64,000 nt of DNA from Lepidurus packardi (GCA_023053545.1 JAKZAN010000079.1:1-64000), one strand, 5' to 3'; counted from the stretch's first letter, positions 20,983-34,890 are shown. The notes: a model not told the origin generated them from the sequence alone. Numbers and translations: made by a program.

Positions 20983-22572
20983 ATGGGATTTAAGCTGGAC
21001 CAAACTCCCGAACACGACGACCCGGAAATTGTACCCTTGAAATGGATCGGTCTACTCACGTCATTGGAGGAACCCCTTCTCGACTTGTTCTGGAGGATCG
21101 GCAATTTGAGTCGTTTGAAACGTGTCGTCGCCTACGTGCAACGTTTCATCCGAAACTGTCGCTCAGACAGATGCGCACGAATCCTTGGACCGTTACAAGT
21201 CTCTGAAGCCAGTAATGCACTGCGAACCTGCCTAGGTGTAGCGCAAAGAAACGCGTTTATGGTAGAAACGCTTGCGTTAAGGACCAGAAAGCCTATTAGG
21301 TCTGATTCGCGACTACTGAAACTCACACCGTACATTGATGCCGACGGTATTATTCGGGCCGATGGCAGAATACGCCACGCCCAAATTGACCCCAACACGA
21401 AAAACCCGATACTCCTGTGTCCGAAAAGCCCACTAACGCGATTGGTAATTCTGGACTGTCACGAGCGAACGCTTCATTCCTCAACCGAACGGACACTGGC
21501 CGAGTTACAACGAAACTATTGGGTGCTTAAGGGAAGGCAGACAGTCAAGCATCTTATTCGACACTGCGCGATGTGCAAACGACTGAGAACACAACCCGAA
21601 GTCCCGCTTATGGCAGCATTACCGAAACAACGTCTGGAAGCCTTTAAGCCGCCTTTTACGAACACGGGAGTTGATTTTTTTGGACCGCTCAACGTAGTCA
21701 TACACAGGAGAGTACACAAGCGTTACGGCTGTTTATTCACTTGTCTAGTCACGCGAGCGGTTCACATTGAAATTGCTCAGAGTCTGGACACCGACTCGTT
21801 TATTTTAGCCTTACGACGTTTCATCGGCCGGCGAGGATGCCCGGCTGTATGTTACAGCGACAACGGCACGAATTTCGTGGCCGCCGAGCGCGAACTCAGA
21901 GAATGTCTCTCCCACCTGAACAAAAGCCGAATCTACGAAACTGCCCTTCAGCGCGGCATCACTTGGCATTTCTCCCCCCCTTCATCGCCACACTTCGGTG
22001 GAGTTTGGGAGCGTTTAGTGCGTTCGGCTAAGTCCGCTTTGCGTTATACCCTAAACAAGCGAACCGTGAACGAAGAAGTTTTAGCAACAGTTATGGCGGA
22101 AGTCGAGTCCCTAATTAATGGACGCCCCTTGACTCATGTAAGCTTAGACCACGCAGACCTAGACCCACTCACGCCAAATCACTTCCTCCTGGGCAGGCCC
22201 AACCCAAACATACCGCCTGACATTTTTTGTGAAGACGAGGTAGACTCGAGGAAGAGATGGCGTTGTTCCCAGGCGATTGTCGAATTGTTCTGGCGAAGAT
22301 GGATGCGCGAATATGTTCCTACCCTTATCGAGAGACGTAAGTGGCTTCGTGATAGGCGTAACATCCGAGAAGACGACGTGGTCCTCATCGTCGACAAGAA
22401 TTCGCCAAGGGGACATTGGCCGCTAGGTCGCGTGATCAAGCCACTACCCGGGCCGGACGGAGTAGTACGCGCAGCGCGTGTGAAGACCGCTACCGGTGAG
22501 TTGGTACGACCTGTGGCTAAGCTATGCCTTCTGGAAGAAGCCGACTACGAGGGTGAAGTACGGCGAGACTAG
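20983..22572 (+). CDS. Integrase of the Bel/Pao polyprotein
   Basis: This is the longest undamaged frame, 529 codons; in-frame homology begins slightly upstream at about 20,935, so the ATG is internal. The HHCC zinc-binding domain has His at residues 160 and 165 and Cys at 195 and 198. The catalytic core has Asp 231 in VDFFGPL, Asp 293 in YSDNGTNF and Glu 343 in SPHFGGVWE, giving a D-61-D-49-E layout as in Bel/Pao. The C-terminal part from about residue 426 (WRCSQAIVELFWRRW) to 521 resembles DUF5641, common at Bel/Pao integrase ends. It joins the element DNA ends to the host chromosome. The stop TAG at 22,570 lies 29 bases before the 3' LTR. Confidence 0.93.
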   Translation: MGFKLDQTPEHDDPEIVPLKWIGLLTSLEEPLLDLFWRIGNLSRLKRVVAYVQRFIRNCRSDRCARILGPLQVSEASNALRTCLGVAQRNAFMVETLALRTRKPIRSDSRLLKLTPYIDADGIIRADGRIRHAQIDPNTKNPILLCPKSPLTRLVILDCHERTLHSSTERTLAELQRNYWVLKGRQTVKHLIRHCAMCKRLRTQPEVPLMAALPKQRLEAFKPPFTNTGVDFFGPLNVVIHRRVHKRYGCLFTCLVTRAVHIEIAQSLDTDSFILALRRFIGRRGCPAVCYSDNGTNFVAAERELRECLSHLNKSRIYETALQRGITWHFSPPSSPHFGGVWERLVRSAKSALRYTLNKRTVNEEVLATVMAEVESLINGRPLTHVSLDHADLDPLTPNHFLLGRPNPNIPPDIFCEDEVDSRKRWRCSQAIVELFWRRWMREYVPTLIERRKWLRDRRNIREDDVVLIVDKNSPRGHWPLGRVIKPLPGPDGVVRAARVKTATGELVRPVAKLCLLEEADYEGEVRRD

Positions 22573-22583
22573 TGTTTCTATAC

Positions 22584-22601
22584 AAGAAACAGGGCCGGCG
22601 A
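22584..22601 (+). promoter_or_regulatory. Candidate polypurine tract
   Basis: AAGAAACAGGG followed by CCGGCGA lies directly before the 3' LTR, where plus-strand DNA synthesis should be primed. It is purine-rich but interrupted by pyrimidines, so the assignment rests mostly on position. Confidence 0.35.
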
Positions 22602-22897
22602 TGTTACGGACAAGTCCGTAAAAGGTTGTTTCCCAGCACAACCGCACCGAAACTAGCCGGAGGCCCCCTATACCTACGCACATAGGTATAAGGGGGGATT
22701 GCGAAACCATCAGCCTTTTCCCCTGCAAAACGGAAAAGGAGAGTGGCTCTGCAGAAGCGGTGACGAAAAGACCTGCTAGACGTGTTGTTTCAGTTTTGTT
22801 CCTCATTTTCAGTTCCAGTTTCATTTATATTCCCATGTATGTGGTTAATAAATTAGTAAACAAGAACCGAACCCAATGTTACTAGAGCTAGGTAACA
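22602..22897 (+). repeat. 3' LTR of the Bel/Pao element
   Basis: 296 bp, TGTTACGG to GGTAACA. Every block I compared matches the 5' LTR, including the three inverted repeats. Because both LTRs are copied from one template during transposition, identity dates this insertion, not the age of the lesions in the coding region. Confidence 0.95.
22847..22852 (+). promoter_or_regulatory. Poly(A) signal AATAAA in the 3' LTR
   Basis: Same hexamer as in the 5' LTR, displaced by the expected 6,277 bases. It is the likely end signal for the element transcript. Confidence 0.6.
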
Positions 22898-22902
22898 AAT
22901 AC
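22898..22902 (+). repeat. Right target-site duplication AATAC
   Basis: AATAC follows the CA end of the 3' LTR directly and matches 16,320-16,324. It also reads as part of a common satellite monomer variant (AATACCTTACGG), so the duplicated target included the first bases of the satellite. Confidence 0.9.
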
Positions 22903-25588
22903 CTTACGGACTGAATTAATTCCTTACGGACTGAATTAATTCCTTACGGACTGAATTATTTACTTACGGACTGAATTAATTCTTTAGGATTGATTGAATT
23001 CCTTTCTTATTGAATTAATTCCTTACGGACTGAATTAATTCCTTAATTAATTCCTTACGTACTGAACTTATTCCTTACGGACCAAATTAATTCCTTACGG
23101 ACTGAATTAATTCCTTACGGACTAAATTAATTCCTTACGGACTGAATTAGTTCCTTACGGACTGAATTAATACCTTACGGACTGAATTAGTTCCTCACGG
23201 ACTGAATTAATTCTTTAGGATTGATTGAATTACTTTCTTACTGAATTAATTCCTTACGGACTGAATGAATTCCCTACGGACTGAATTAATTTCATACGGA
23301 CTGAACTTATTCCTTACGGACTGAATTAATTCCTTACGGACTGAATTAATTCCTTACGGACTGAATTATTACATTACGGACTTAATTAATTCCTTACGGA
23401 CTGAATTATTTCCTTACGGACTGAATTAATTCTTTAGGATTGATTGACTTCCTTTCTTACTGAATTAATTCCTTACGGACTGAATTAATTCTTTAGGATT
23501 GATTGAATTCCATTCTTACTTAATTAATTCCTTACGTTCTTAATTAATTCCGTACGGATTTAATTAATTCCTTACGGACTGAATTAATTCCTTACGGACT
23601 GACTTAATTCCTTACGGACTGAATTAATTCCTTACGGACTGAATTATTTCCTTACGGACTGAATTAATTCCTTACGGACTGAATTAATACCTTACGGACT
23701 GAATTAATTCCTTACGGACTGAATTAATTCCTTACGGACTGAATTATTTCCTTACGGACTGAATTAATTCTTTAGGATTGATTGAATTCCTTTCTTATTG
23801 AATTAATTCCTTACGGACTGAATTAATTCCTTACGGACTTAATTAATTCCTTACAGAGTGAATTAATTCCTTACGGACTGAATTATTTCCTTACGGACTG
23901 AATTGATTCCTTACGGACTGAATTAATACCTTACGGACTGAATTAATTCCTTACGGACTGAATTAATTCCTTACGGACTGAATTATTTCCTTACGGACTG
24001 AATTAATTCTTTAGGATTGATTGAATTCCTTTCTTATTGAATTAATTCCTTACGGACTGAATTAATTCCTTAATTAATTCCTTACGGACTGAATTAATTT
24101 CATACGGACTGAATTAATTTATTACGTACTGAACTTATTCCTTACGGACTGAGTTAATTCCTTACGGACTGAATTAATACCTTACGGACTGAATTAAATC
24201 CTTACGGACAGAATTAATTCCTTACGGACTGAATTAATTCCTTATGGATTTAATTAATTCCTTACGGACTGAATTATTTCCTTACGGACTGAATTAATTC
24301 TTTAGGATTGATTGATTTCCATTCTTACTGAATTAATTCCTTACGGACTGAATTAATTCTTTAGGATTGATTGAATTCCATTCTTACTGAATTAATTCCT
24401 TACGGACTGAATTAATTCCTTACGGACTGAATTAATTTCATACGGACTGGATTAATTCATTACGGACTTAATTAATCCATTACGGACTGAATTTATTCCT
24501 TACGTACTGAACTTATTCCTTACGGACTGAATTAATTCCTTACGGACTGAATTAATTCCTTACGGACTGAATTAGTTCCTCACGGACTGAATTAATTCTT
24601 TAGGATTGATTGAATTCCTTTCTTACTGAATGAATTCCTTACGGACTGAATGAATTCCTTACGGACTGAATGAATTCCTTACGGACTGATTTAATTTCAT
24701 ACGGACTGAATTAATACCTTACGGACTGAATTAAATCCTTACGGACCGAATTATTTCCTCACTGACTGAATTAATTCTTTAGGATTGATTGAATTCCTTT
24801 CTTACTGAATTAATTCCTTACGGACTGAATGAATTCCTTACGGACTGATTTAATTTAATTCGGACTGAATAAATTCCTTACGGGCTGAATTAATACCTTA
24901 CGGACTGAATTAAATCCTTACGGACCAAATTAATTTCTTACGGACTGAATTAATTCCTTACGGACTAAATTAATTCCTTACGGACTGAATTAGTTCCTTA
25001 CGGACTGAATTAATACCTTACGGACTGAATTAGTTCCTCACGGACTGAATTAATTCTTTAGGATTGATTGAATTACTTTCTTACTGAATTAATTCCTTAC
25101 GGACTGAATGAATTCCCTACGGACTGAATTAATTTCATACGGACTGAACTTATTCCTTACGGACTGAATTAATTCCTTACGGACTGAATTAATTCCTTAC
25201 GGACTGAAATATTACATTACGGACAGGATTAATTCCTTACGGACTTAATTAATTCCTTACGGACTGAATTAATTCCTTACGGACTGAATTATTTCCTTAC
25301 GGACTGAATTAATTCTTTAGGATTGATTGATTTCCTTTCTTACTGAATTAATTCCTTACGGACTGAATTAATACTTTAGGATTGATTGAATTCCATTCTT
25401 ACTTAATTAATTCCTTACGTGCTTAATTAATTCCTTACGGTCTGAATTAATTCCGTACGGATTTAATTAATTCCTTACGGACTGAATTAATTCCTTACGG
25501 ACTGACTTAATTCCTTACGGACTGAATTAATTCCTTACGGACTGAATTATTTCCTTACGGACTGAATTAATTCCTTACGGACTGAATT
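22898..25588. repeat. Higher-order repeat unit A1, 2,691 bp
   Basis: This unit starts with the first satellite base after the 3' LTR and is repeated in the next unit. Landmarks displaced by exactly 2,691 bp include ATTTACTTACGG (22,961 and 25,652) and TTCCTCACGG (23,191 and 25,882). Confidence 0.85.
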
Positions 25589-28299
25589 AATACCTTACGG
25601 ACTGAATTAATTCCTTACGGACTGAATTAATTCCTTACGGACTGAATTATTTACTTACGGACTGAATTAATTCTTTAGGATTGATTGAATTCCTTTCTTA
25701 TTGAATTAATTCCTTACGGACTGAATTAATTCCTTAATTAATTCCTTACGTACTGAACTTATTCCTTACGGACCAAATTAATTCCTTACGGACTGAATTA
25801 ATTCCTTACGGACTAAATTAATTCCTTACGGACTGAATTAGTTCCTTACGGACTGAATTAATACCTTACGGACTGAATTAGTTCCTCACGGACTGAATTA
25901 ATTCTTTAGGATTGATTGAATTACTTTCTTACTGAATTAATTCCTTACGGACTGAATGAATTCCCTACGGACTGAATTAATTTCATACGGACTGAACTTA
26001 TTCCTTACGGACTGAATTAATTCCTTACGGACTGAATTAATTCCTTACGGACTGAATTATTACATTACGGACTTAATTAATTCCTTACGGACTGAATTAT
26101 TTCCTTACGGACTGAATTAATTCTTTAGGATTGATTGACTTCCTTTCTTACTGAATTAATTCCTTACGGACTGAATTAATTCTTTAGGATTGATTGAATT
26201 CCATTCTTACTTAATTAATTCCTTACGTTCTTAATTAATTCCTTACGGTCTGAATTAATTCCGTACGGATTTAATTAATTCCTTACGGACTGAATTAATT
26301 CCTTACGGACTGACTTAATTCCTTACGGACTGAATTAATTCCTTACGGACTGAATTATTTCCTTACGGACTGAATTAATTCCTTACGGACTGAATTAATA
26401 CCTTACGGACTGAATTAATTCCTTACGGACTGAATTAATTCCTTACGGACTGAATTATTTCCTTACGGACTGAATTAATTCTTTAGGATTGATTGAATTC
26501 CTTTCTTATTGAATTAATTCCTTACGGACTGAATTAATTCCTTACGGACTTAATTAATTCCTTACAGAGTGAATTAATTCCTTACGGACTGAATTATTTC
26601 CTTACGGACTGAATTGATTCCTTACGGACTGAATTAATACCTTACGGACTGAATTAATTCCTTACGGACTGAATTAATTCCTTACGGACTGAATTATTTC
26701 CTTACGGACTGAATTAATTCTTTAGGATTGATTGAATTCCTTTCTTATTGAATTAATTCCTTACGGACTGAATTAATTCCTTAATTAATTCCTTACGGAC
26801 TGAATTAATTTCATACGGACTGAATTAATTTATTACGTACTGAACTTATTCCTTACGGACTGAGTTAATTCCTTACGGACTGAATTAATACCTTACGGAC
26901 TGAATTAAATCCTTACGGACAGAATTAATTCCTTACGGACTGAATTAATTCCTTATGGATTTAATTAATTCCTTACGGACTGAATTATTTCCTTACGGAC
27001 TGAATTAATTCTTTAGGATTGATTGATTTCCATTCTTACTGAATTAATTCCTTACGGACTGAATTAATTCTTTAGGACTGATTGAATTCCATTCTTACTG
27101 AATTAATTCCTTACGGACTGAATTAATTCCTTACGGACTGAATTAATTTCATACTGACTGGATTAATTCATTACGGACTTAATTAATCCATTACGGACTG
27201 AATTTATTCCTTACGTACTGAACTTATTCCTTACGGACTGAATTTATTCCTTACGGACTGAATTAATTCCTTACGGACTGAATTAGTTCCTCACGGACTG
27301 AATTAATTCTTTAGGATTGATTGAATTCCTTTCTTACTGAATGAATTCCTTACGGACTGAATGAATTCCTTACGGACTGAATGAATTCCTTACGGACTGA
27401 TTTAATTTCATACGGACTGAATTAATACCTTACGGACTGAATTAAATCCTTACGGACCGAATTATTTCCTCACTGACTGAATTAATTCTTTAGGATTGAT
27501 TGAATTCCTTTCTTACTGAATTAATTCCTTACGGACTGAATGAATTCCTTACGGACTGATTTAATTTAATTCGGACTGAATAAATTCCTTACGGGCTGAA
27601 TTAATACCTTACGGACTGAATTAAATCCTTACGGACCAAATTAATTTCTTACGGACTGAATTAATTCCTTACGGACTAAATTAATTCCTTACGGACTGAA
27701 TTAGTTCCTTACGGACTGAATTAATACCTTACGGACTGAATTAGTTCCTCACGGACTGAATTAATTCTTTAGGATTGATTGAATTACTTTCTTACTGAAT
27801 TAATTCCTTACAGACTGAATGAATTCCCTACGGACTGAATTAATTTCATACGGACTGAACTTATTCCTTACGGACTGAATTAATTCCTTACGGACTGAAT
27901 TAATTCCATACGGACTGAAATATTACATTACGGACAGGATTAATTCCTTACGGACTTAATTAATTCCTTACGGACTGAATTAATTCCTTACGGACTGAAT
28001 TATTTCCTTACGGACTGAATTAATTCTTTAGGATTGATTGATTTCCTTTCTTACTGAATTAATTCCTTACGGACTGAATTAATTCTTTAGGATTGATTGA
28101 ATTCCATTCTTACTTAATTAATTCCTTACGTGCTTAATTAATTCCTTACGGTCTGAATTAATTCCGTACGGATTTAATTAATTCCTTACGGACTGAATTA
28201 ATTCCTTACGGACTGACTTAATTCCTTACGGACTGAATTAATTCCTTACGGACTGAATTATTTCCTTACGGACTGAATTAATTCCTTACGGACTGAATT
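25589..28299. repeat. Higher-order repeat unit A2, 2,711 bp
   Basis: It is the tandem copy of the preceding unit, with one extra 20-bp monomer (CCTTACGGTCTGAATTAATT near 26,240), after which landmarks are displaced by 2,711 bp: TTACAGAG (23,851 and 26,562), CTTATGG (24,241 and 26,952), ACTGACTG (24,761 and 27,472), GGACAGG (25,221 and 27,932). A third unit begins at 28,300 but departs from the pattern after about 28,480. Confidence 0.85.
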
Positions 28300-31200
28300 A
28301 ATACCTTACGGACTGAATTAATTCCTTACGGACTGAATTAATTCCTTACGGACTGAATTATTTCCTTACGGACTGAATTAATTCTTTAGGATTGATTGAA
28401 TTCCTTTCTTATTGAATTAATTCCTTACGGACTGAATTAATTCCTTAATTAATTCCTTACGTACTGAACTTATTCCTTACGGACTGAATTAATTCCTTAC
28501 GGACTGAATTAATACCTTACGGACTGAATTAAATCCTTACGGACAGAATTAATTCCTTACGGACTGAATTAATTCCTTACGGACTTAATTAATTCCTTAC
28601 GGACTGAATTATTTCCTTACGGACTGAATTAATTCTTTAGGATTGATTGATTTCCATTCTTTCTGAATTAATTCCTTACGGATTGAATTAATTCTTTAGG
28701 ATTGATTGAATTCCATTCTTACTGAATTAATTCCTTACGGACTGAATTAATTTCTTACGGACTGAATTAATTTCATACGGACTGAATTAATTCATTACGG
28801 ACTTAATTAATCCATTACGGACTGAATTTATTCCTTACGGACTGAATTAATTAATTACGGACTGAATTAATTCTTTAGGATTGATTGAATTCCTTTCTTA
28901 CTGAATTAATTCCTTACGGACTGAATTAATTCCTTACGGTCTGAATTAATTCCTTACGGATTTAATTAATTCCTTACGGACTGAATTAATTCCTTACGGA
29001 CTGAATTAATTATTTACGGACTGAATTAATTCCTTACGGACTGAATTAATTCCTTTCGGACTGAATTAATTCCTTAAGGACTGAATTATTTCCTTACGGA
29101 CTGAATTAATTCTTTAGGATTGATTGAATTCCGTTCTTACTGAATTAATTCCTTACGGACTGAATTAATTTCATACGGACTGAATTAATTCATTACGGAC
29201 TTAATTAAGCCATTACGGACTTAATTAATTCCTAACGTACTGAACTTATTCCTTACGGACTGAGTTAATTCCTTACGGACTGAATTAATTCCTTACGGGC
29301 TGAATTAATACCTTACGGACTGAATTAAATCCTTACGGACCAAATTAATTCCTTACGGACTGAATTAATTCCTTACGGACTAAATTAATTCCTTACGGAC
29401 TGAATTAGTTCCATACGGACTGAATTAATACCTTACGGACTGAATTAGTTCCTCACGGACTGAATTAATTCTTTAGGATTGATTGAATTACTTTCTTACT
29501 GAATTAATTCCTTACGGACTGAATGAATTCCCTACGGACTGAATTAATTTCATACGGACTGAACTTATTCCTTACGGACTGAATTAATTCCTTACGGACT
29601 GAATTAATTCCTTACGGACTGAATTATTACATTACGGACAGGATTAATTCTTTACGGACTGAATTAATTCCTTACGGACTTAATTAATTCCTTACGGACT
29701 GAATTATTTCCTTACGGACTGAATTAATTCTTTTGGATTGATTGATTTCCTTTCTTACTGAATTAATTCCTTACGGACTGAATTAATTCTTTAGGATTGA
29801 TTGAATTCCATTCTTACTTAATTAATTCCTTACGTGCTTAATTAATTCCTTACGGTCTGAATTAATTCCGTACGGATTTAATTAATTCCTTACGGACTGA
29901 ATTAATTCCTTACGGACTGAATTAATTATTTACGGACTGAATTAATTCCTTACGGACTGAATTAATTCCTTTCGGACTGAATTAATTTCATACGGACTGA
30001 ATTAATTCATTACGGACTTAATTAATCCATTACGGACTGAATTTATTCCTTACGGACTGAATTAATTAATTACGGACTGAATTAATTCTTTAGGATTGAT
30101 TGAATTCCTTTCTTACTGAATTAATTCCTTACGGACTGAATTAATTCCTTACGGTCTGAATTAATTCCTTACGGATTTAATTAATTCCTTACGGACTGAA
30201 TTAATTCCTTACGGACTGAATTAATTATTTACGGACTGAATTAATTCCTTACGGACTGAATTAATTCCTTTCGGACTGAATTAATTATTTACGGACTGAA
30301 TTAATTCCTTACGGACTGAATTAATTCCTTTCGGACTGAATTAATTTCATACGGACTGAATTAATTCATTACGGACTTAATTAATCCATTACGGACTGAA
30401 TTTATTCCTTACGGACTGAATTAATTAATTACGGACTGAATTAATTCTTTAGGATTGATTGAATTCCTTTCTTACTGAATTAATTCCTTACGGACTGAAT
30501 TAATTCCTTACGGTCTGAATTAATTCCTTACGGATTTAATTAATTCCTTACGGACTGAATTATTTCCTTACGGACTGAATTAATTCTTTAGGATTGATTG
30601 AATTCCGTTCTTACTGAATTAATTCCTTACGGACTGAATTAATTCCTTAATTAATTCCTTACGGACTGAATTAATTTCATACGGACTGAATTAATTCATT
30701 ACGGACTTAATTAAGCCATTACGGACTTAATTAATTCCTAACGTACTGAACTTATTCCTTACGGACTGAGTTAATTCCTTACGGACTGAATTAATTCCTT
30801 ACGGGCTGAATTAATACCTTACGGACTGAATTAAATCCTTACGGACCAAATTAATTCCTTACGGACTGAATTAATTCCTTACGGACTAAATTAATTCCTT
30901 ACGGACTGAATTAGTTCCATACGGACTGAATTAATACCTTACGGACTGAATTAGTTCCTCACGGACTGAATTAATTCTTAAGGATTGATTGAATTACTTT
31001 CTTACTGAATTAATTCCTTACGGACTGAATGAATTCCCTACGGACTGAATTAATTTCATACGGACTGAACTTATTCCTTACGGACTGAATTAATTCCTTA
31101 CGGACTGAATTAATTCCTTACGGACTGAATTATTACATTACGGACAGGATTAATTCCTTACGGACTGAATTAATTCCTTACGGACTTAATTAATTCCTTA

Positions 31201-34200
31201 CGGACTGAATTATTTCCTTACGGACTGAATTAATTCTTTAGGATTGATTGATTTCCTTTCTTACTGAATTAATTCCTTACGGACTGAATTAATTCTTTAG
31301 GATTGATTGAATTCCATTCTTACTTAATTAATTCCTTACGTGCTTAATTAATTCCTTACGGTCTGAATTAATTCCGTACGGATTTAATTAATTCCTTACG
31401 GACTGAATTAATTCCTTACGGACTGACTTAATTCCTTACGGACTGAATTAATTCCTTACGGACTGAATTATTTCCTTACGGACTGAATTAATTCCTTACG
31501 TACCGAATTAATACCTTACGGACTGAATTAATTCCTTACGGGCTGAATTAATACCTTACGGACTGAATTAAATCCTTACGGACCAAATTAATTCCTTACG
31601 GACTGAATTAATTCCTTACGGACTAAATTAATTCCTTACGGACTGAATTAGTTCCATACGGACTGAATTAATACCTTACGGACTGAATTAGTTCCTCACG
31701 GACTGAATTAATTCTTAAGGATTGATTGAATTACTTTCTTACTGAATTAATTCCTTACGGACTGAATGAATTCCCTACGGACTGAATTAATTTCATACGG
31801 ACTGAACTTATTCCTTACGGACTGAATTAATTCCTTACGGACTGAATTAATTCCTTACGGACTGAATTATTACATTACGGACAGGATTAATTCCTTACGG
31901 ACTGAATTAATTCCTTACGGACTTAATTAATTCCTTACGGACTGAATTATTTCCTTACGGACTGAATTAATTCTTTAGGATTGATTGAATTCCATTCTTA
32001 CTTAATTAATTCCTTACGTGCTTAATTAATTCCTTACGGTCTGAATTAATTCCGTACGGATTTAATTAATTCCTTACGGACTGAATTAATTCCTTACGGA
32101 CTGACTTAATTCCTTACGGACTGAATTAATTCCTTACGGACTGAATTATTTCCTTACGGACTGAATTAATTCCTTACGTACCGAATTAATACCTTACGGA
32201 CTGAATTAATTCCTTACGGACTGAATTAATTCCTTACGGACTGAATTATTTCCTTACGGACTGAATTAATTCCTTAATTAATTCCTTACGTACTGAACTT
32301 ATTCCTTACGGACTGAATTAATTCCTTACGGACTGAATTAATACCTTACGGAATGAATTAAATCCTTACGGACAGAATTAATTCCTTACGGACTGAATTA
32401 ATTCCTTACGGACTTAATTAATTCCTTACGGACTGAATTATTTCCTTACGGACTGAATTAATTCTTTAGGATTGATTGATTTCCATTCTTTCTGAATTAA
32501 TTCCTTACGGACTGAATTAATTCTTTAGGATTGATTGAATTCCATTCTTACTGAATTAATTCCTTACGGACTGAATTAATTTCTTACGGACTGAATTAAT
32601 TTCATACGGACTGAATTAATTCATTACGGACTTAATTAATCCATTACGGACTGAATTTATTCCTTACGGACTGAATTAATTAATTACGGACTGAATTAAT
32701 TCTTTAGGATTGATTGAATTCCTTTCTTACTGAATTAATTCCTTACGGACTGAATTAATTCCATACGGTCTGAATTAATTCCTTACGGATTTAATTAATT
32801 CCTTACGGACTGAATTAATTCCTTACGGACTGAATTAATTATTTACGGACTGAATTAATTCCTTACGGACTGAATTAATTCCTTTCGGACTGAATTAATT
32901 CCTTAAGGACTGAATTATTTCCTTACGGACTGAATTAATTCTTTAGGATTGATTGAATTCCGTTCTTACTGAATTAATTCCTTACGGACTGAATTAATTC
33001 CTTAATTAATTCCTTAATTAATTCCTTACGGACTGAATTAATTTCATACGGACTGAATTAATTCATTACGGACTTAATTAAGCCATTACGGACTTAATTA
33101 ATTCCTTACGTACTGAACTTATTCCTTACGGACTGAGTTAATTCCTTACGGACTGAATTAATTCCTTACGGGCTGAATTAATACCTTACGGACTGAATTA
33201 AATCCTTACGGACCAAATTAATTCCTTACGGACTGAATTAATTCCTTACGGACTAAATTAATTCCTTACGGACTGAATTAGTTCCATACGGACTGAATTA
33301 ATACCTTACGGACTGAATTAGTTCCTCACGGACTGAATTAATTCTTTAGGATTGATTGAATTACTTTCTTACTGAATTAATTCCTTACGGACTGAATGAA
33401 TTCCCTACGGACTGAATTAATTTCATACGGACTGAACTTATTCCTTACGGACTGAATTAATTCCTTACGGACTGAATTAATTCCTTACGGACTGAATTAT
33501 TACATTACGGACAGGATTAATTCCATACGGACTGAATTAATTCCTTACGGACTTAATTAATTCCTTACGGACTGAATTATTTCCTTACGGACTGAATTAA
33601 TTCTTTAGGATTGATTGATTTCCTTTCTTACTGAATTAATTCCTTACGGACTGAATTAATTCTTTAGGATTGATTGAATTCCATTCTTACTTAATTAATT
33701 CCTTACGGACTGAATTAATTCCTTACGGACTGAATTAATTTCATACGGACTGAATTAATTCATTACGGACTTAATTAATCCATTACGGACTGAATTTATT
33801 CCTAACGTACTGAACTTATTCCTATAGGACTGAATTAATTCCTTACGGACTGAATTAATTCCTTACGGACTGAATTAATACCTTACGGACTGAATTAAAT
33901 CCTTACGGACTGAATTAATTCCTTACGGACTTAAATAATTCCTTACGGACTTAATTAAATCCTTACGGACTTAATTAATTCCTTACGGACTAAATTAATT
34001 CCTTACGGACTGAATTAATTCATTACGGACTGAAATAATTACTTACGGACTGAATTAATTCCTTACGGACCTAATTAATTCCTTACGGACGGACTTAATT
34101 CTTTACGGACTTAATTAATTCCTTACGTGCTTAATTAATTCCTTACGGTCTGAATTAAGTCCGTACGGATTTAATTAATTCCTTACGGACTGAATTAATT

Positions 34201-34890
34201 CCTTACGGACTGAATTAATTCCTTACGGACTGAATTAATTCCTTACGGACTGAATTAATTCCTTACGGACTGAATTAATTCCTTACGGACTTAATTAATT
34301 CCTTACGGACTGAATTATTTCCTTAAGGACTGAATTAATTCTTTAGGATTGATTGATTTCCATTCTTACTGAATTAATTCCTTACGGACTGAATTAATTC
34401 TTTAGGATTGATTGACTTCCATTCTTACTGAATTAATTCCTTACGGACTGAATTAATTTCTTACGGACTGAATTAATTTCATACGGACTGAATTAATTTA
34501 TTACGGACTTAATTAATCCATTACGGACTGAATTTATTCCTTACGTACTGAACTTATTCCTTACGGACTGAATTAATTAATTATGGACTGAATTAATTCT
34601 TTAGGATTGATTGAATTCCTTTCTTACTGAATTAATTCCTTACGGACTGAATTAATTCCTTACGGTCTGAATTAATTCCTTACGGATTTAATTAATTCCT
34701 TACGGACTGAATTAATTCCTTACGGACTGAATTAATTCCTTACGGACTGAATTAATTCCTTACGGACTGAATTAATTCCTTTCGGACTGAATTAATTCCT
34801 TAAGGACTGAATTATTTCCTTACGGACTGAATTAATTCTTTAGAATTGATTGAATTCCGTTCTTACTGAATTAATTCCTTACGGACTGAA

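Larger units (their letters stand above)
16325..22897 (+). mobile_element. Complete Bel/Pao LTR retrotransposon, 6,573 bp
   Basis: The element has 296-bp LTRs that begin TG and end CA, a 5-bp target-site duplication, a tRNA-Phe primer-binding site 5 bases after the 5' LTR, and coding order gag, CCHC knuckles, aspartic protease, reverse transcriptase, RNase H and integrase with a C-terminal DUF5641-like segment. This order, the DUF1759-like gag core and the integrase type place it in Bel/Pao rather than Gypsy or Copia. No envelope gene is present. The coding region is visibly richer in G+C than both flanks. The LTRs look identical, so the insertion is recent. Seven +1 frame breaks interrupt gag-pol, so this sequence as given cannot make the full polyprotein. 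Confidence 0.95.
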
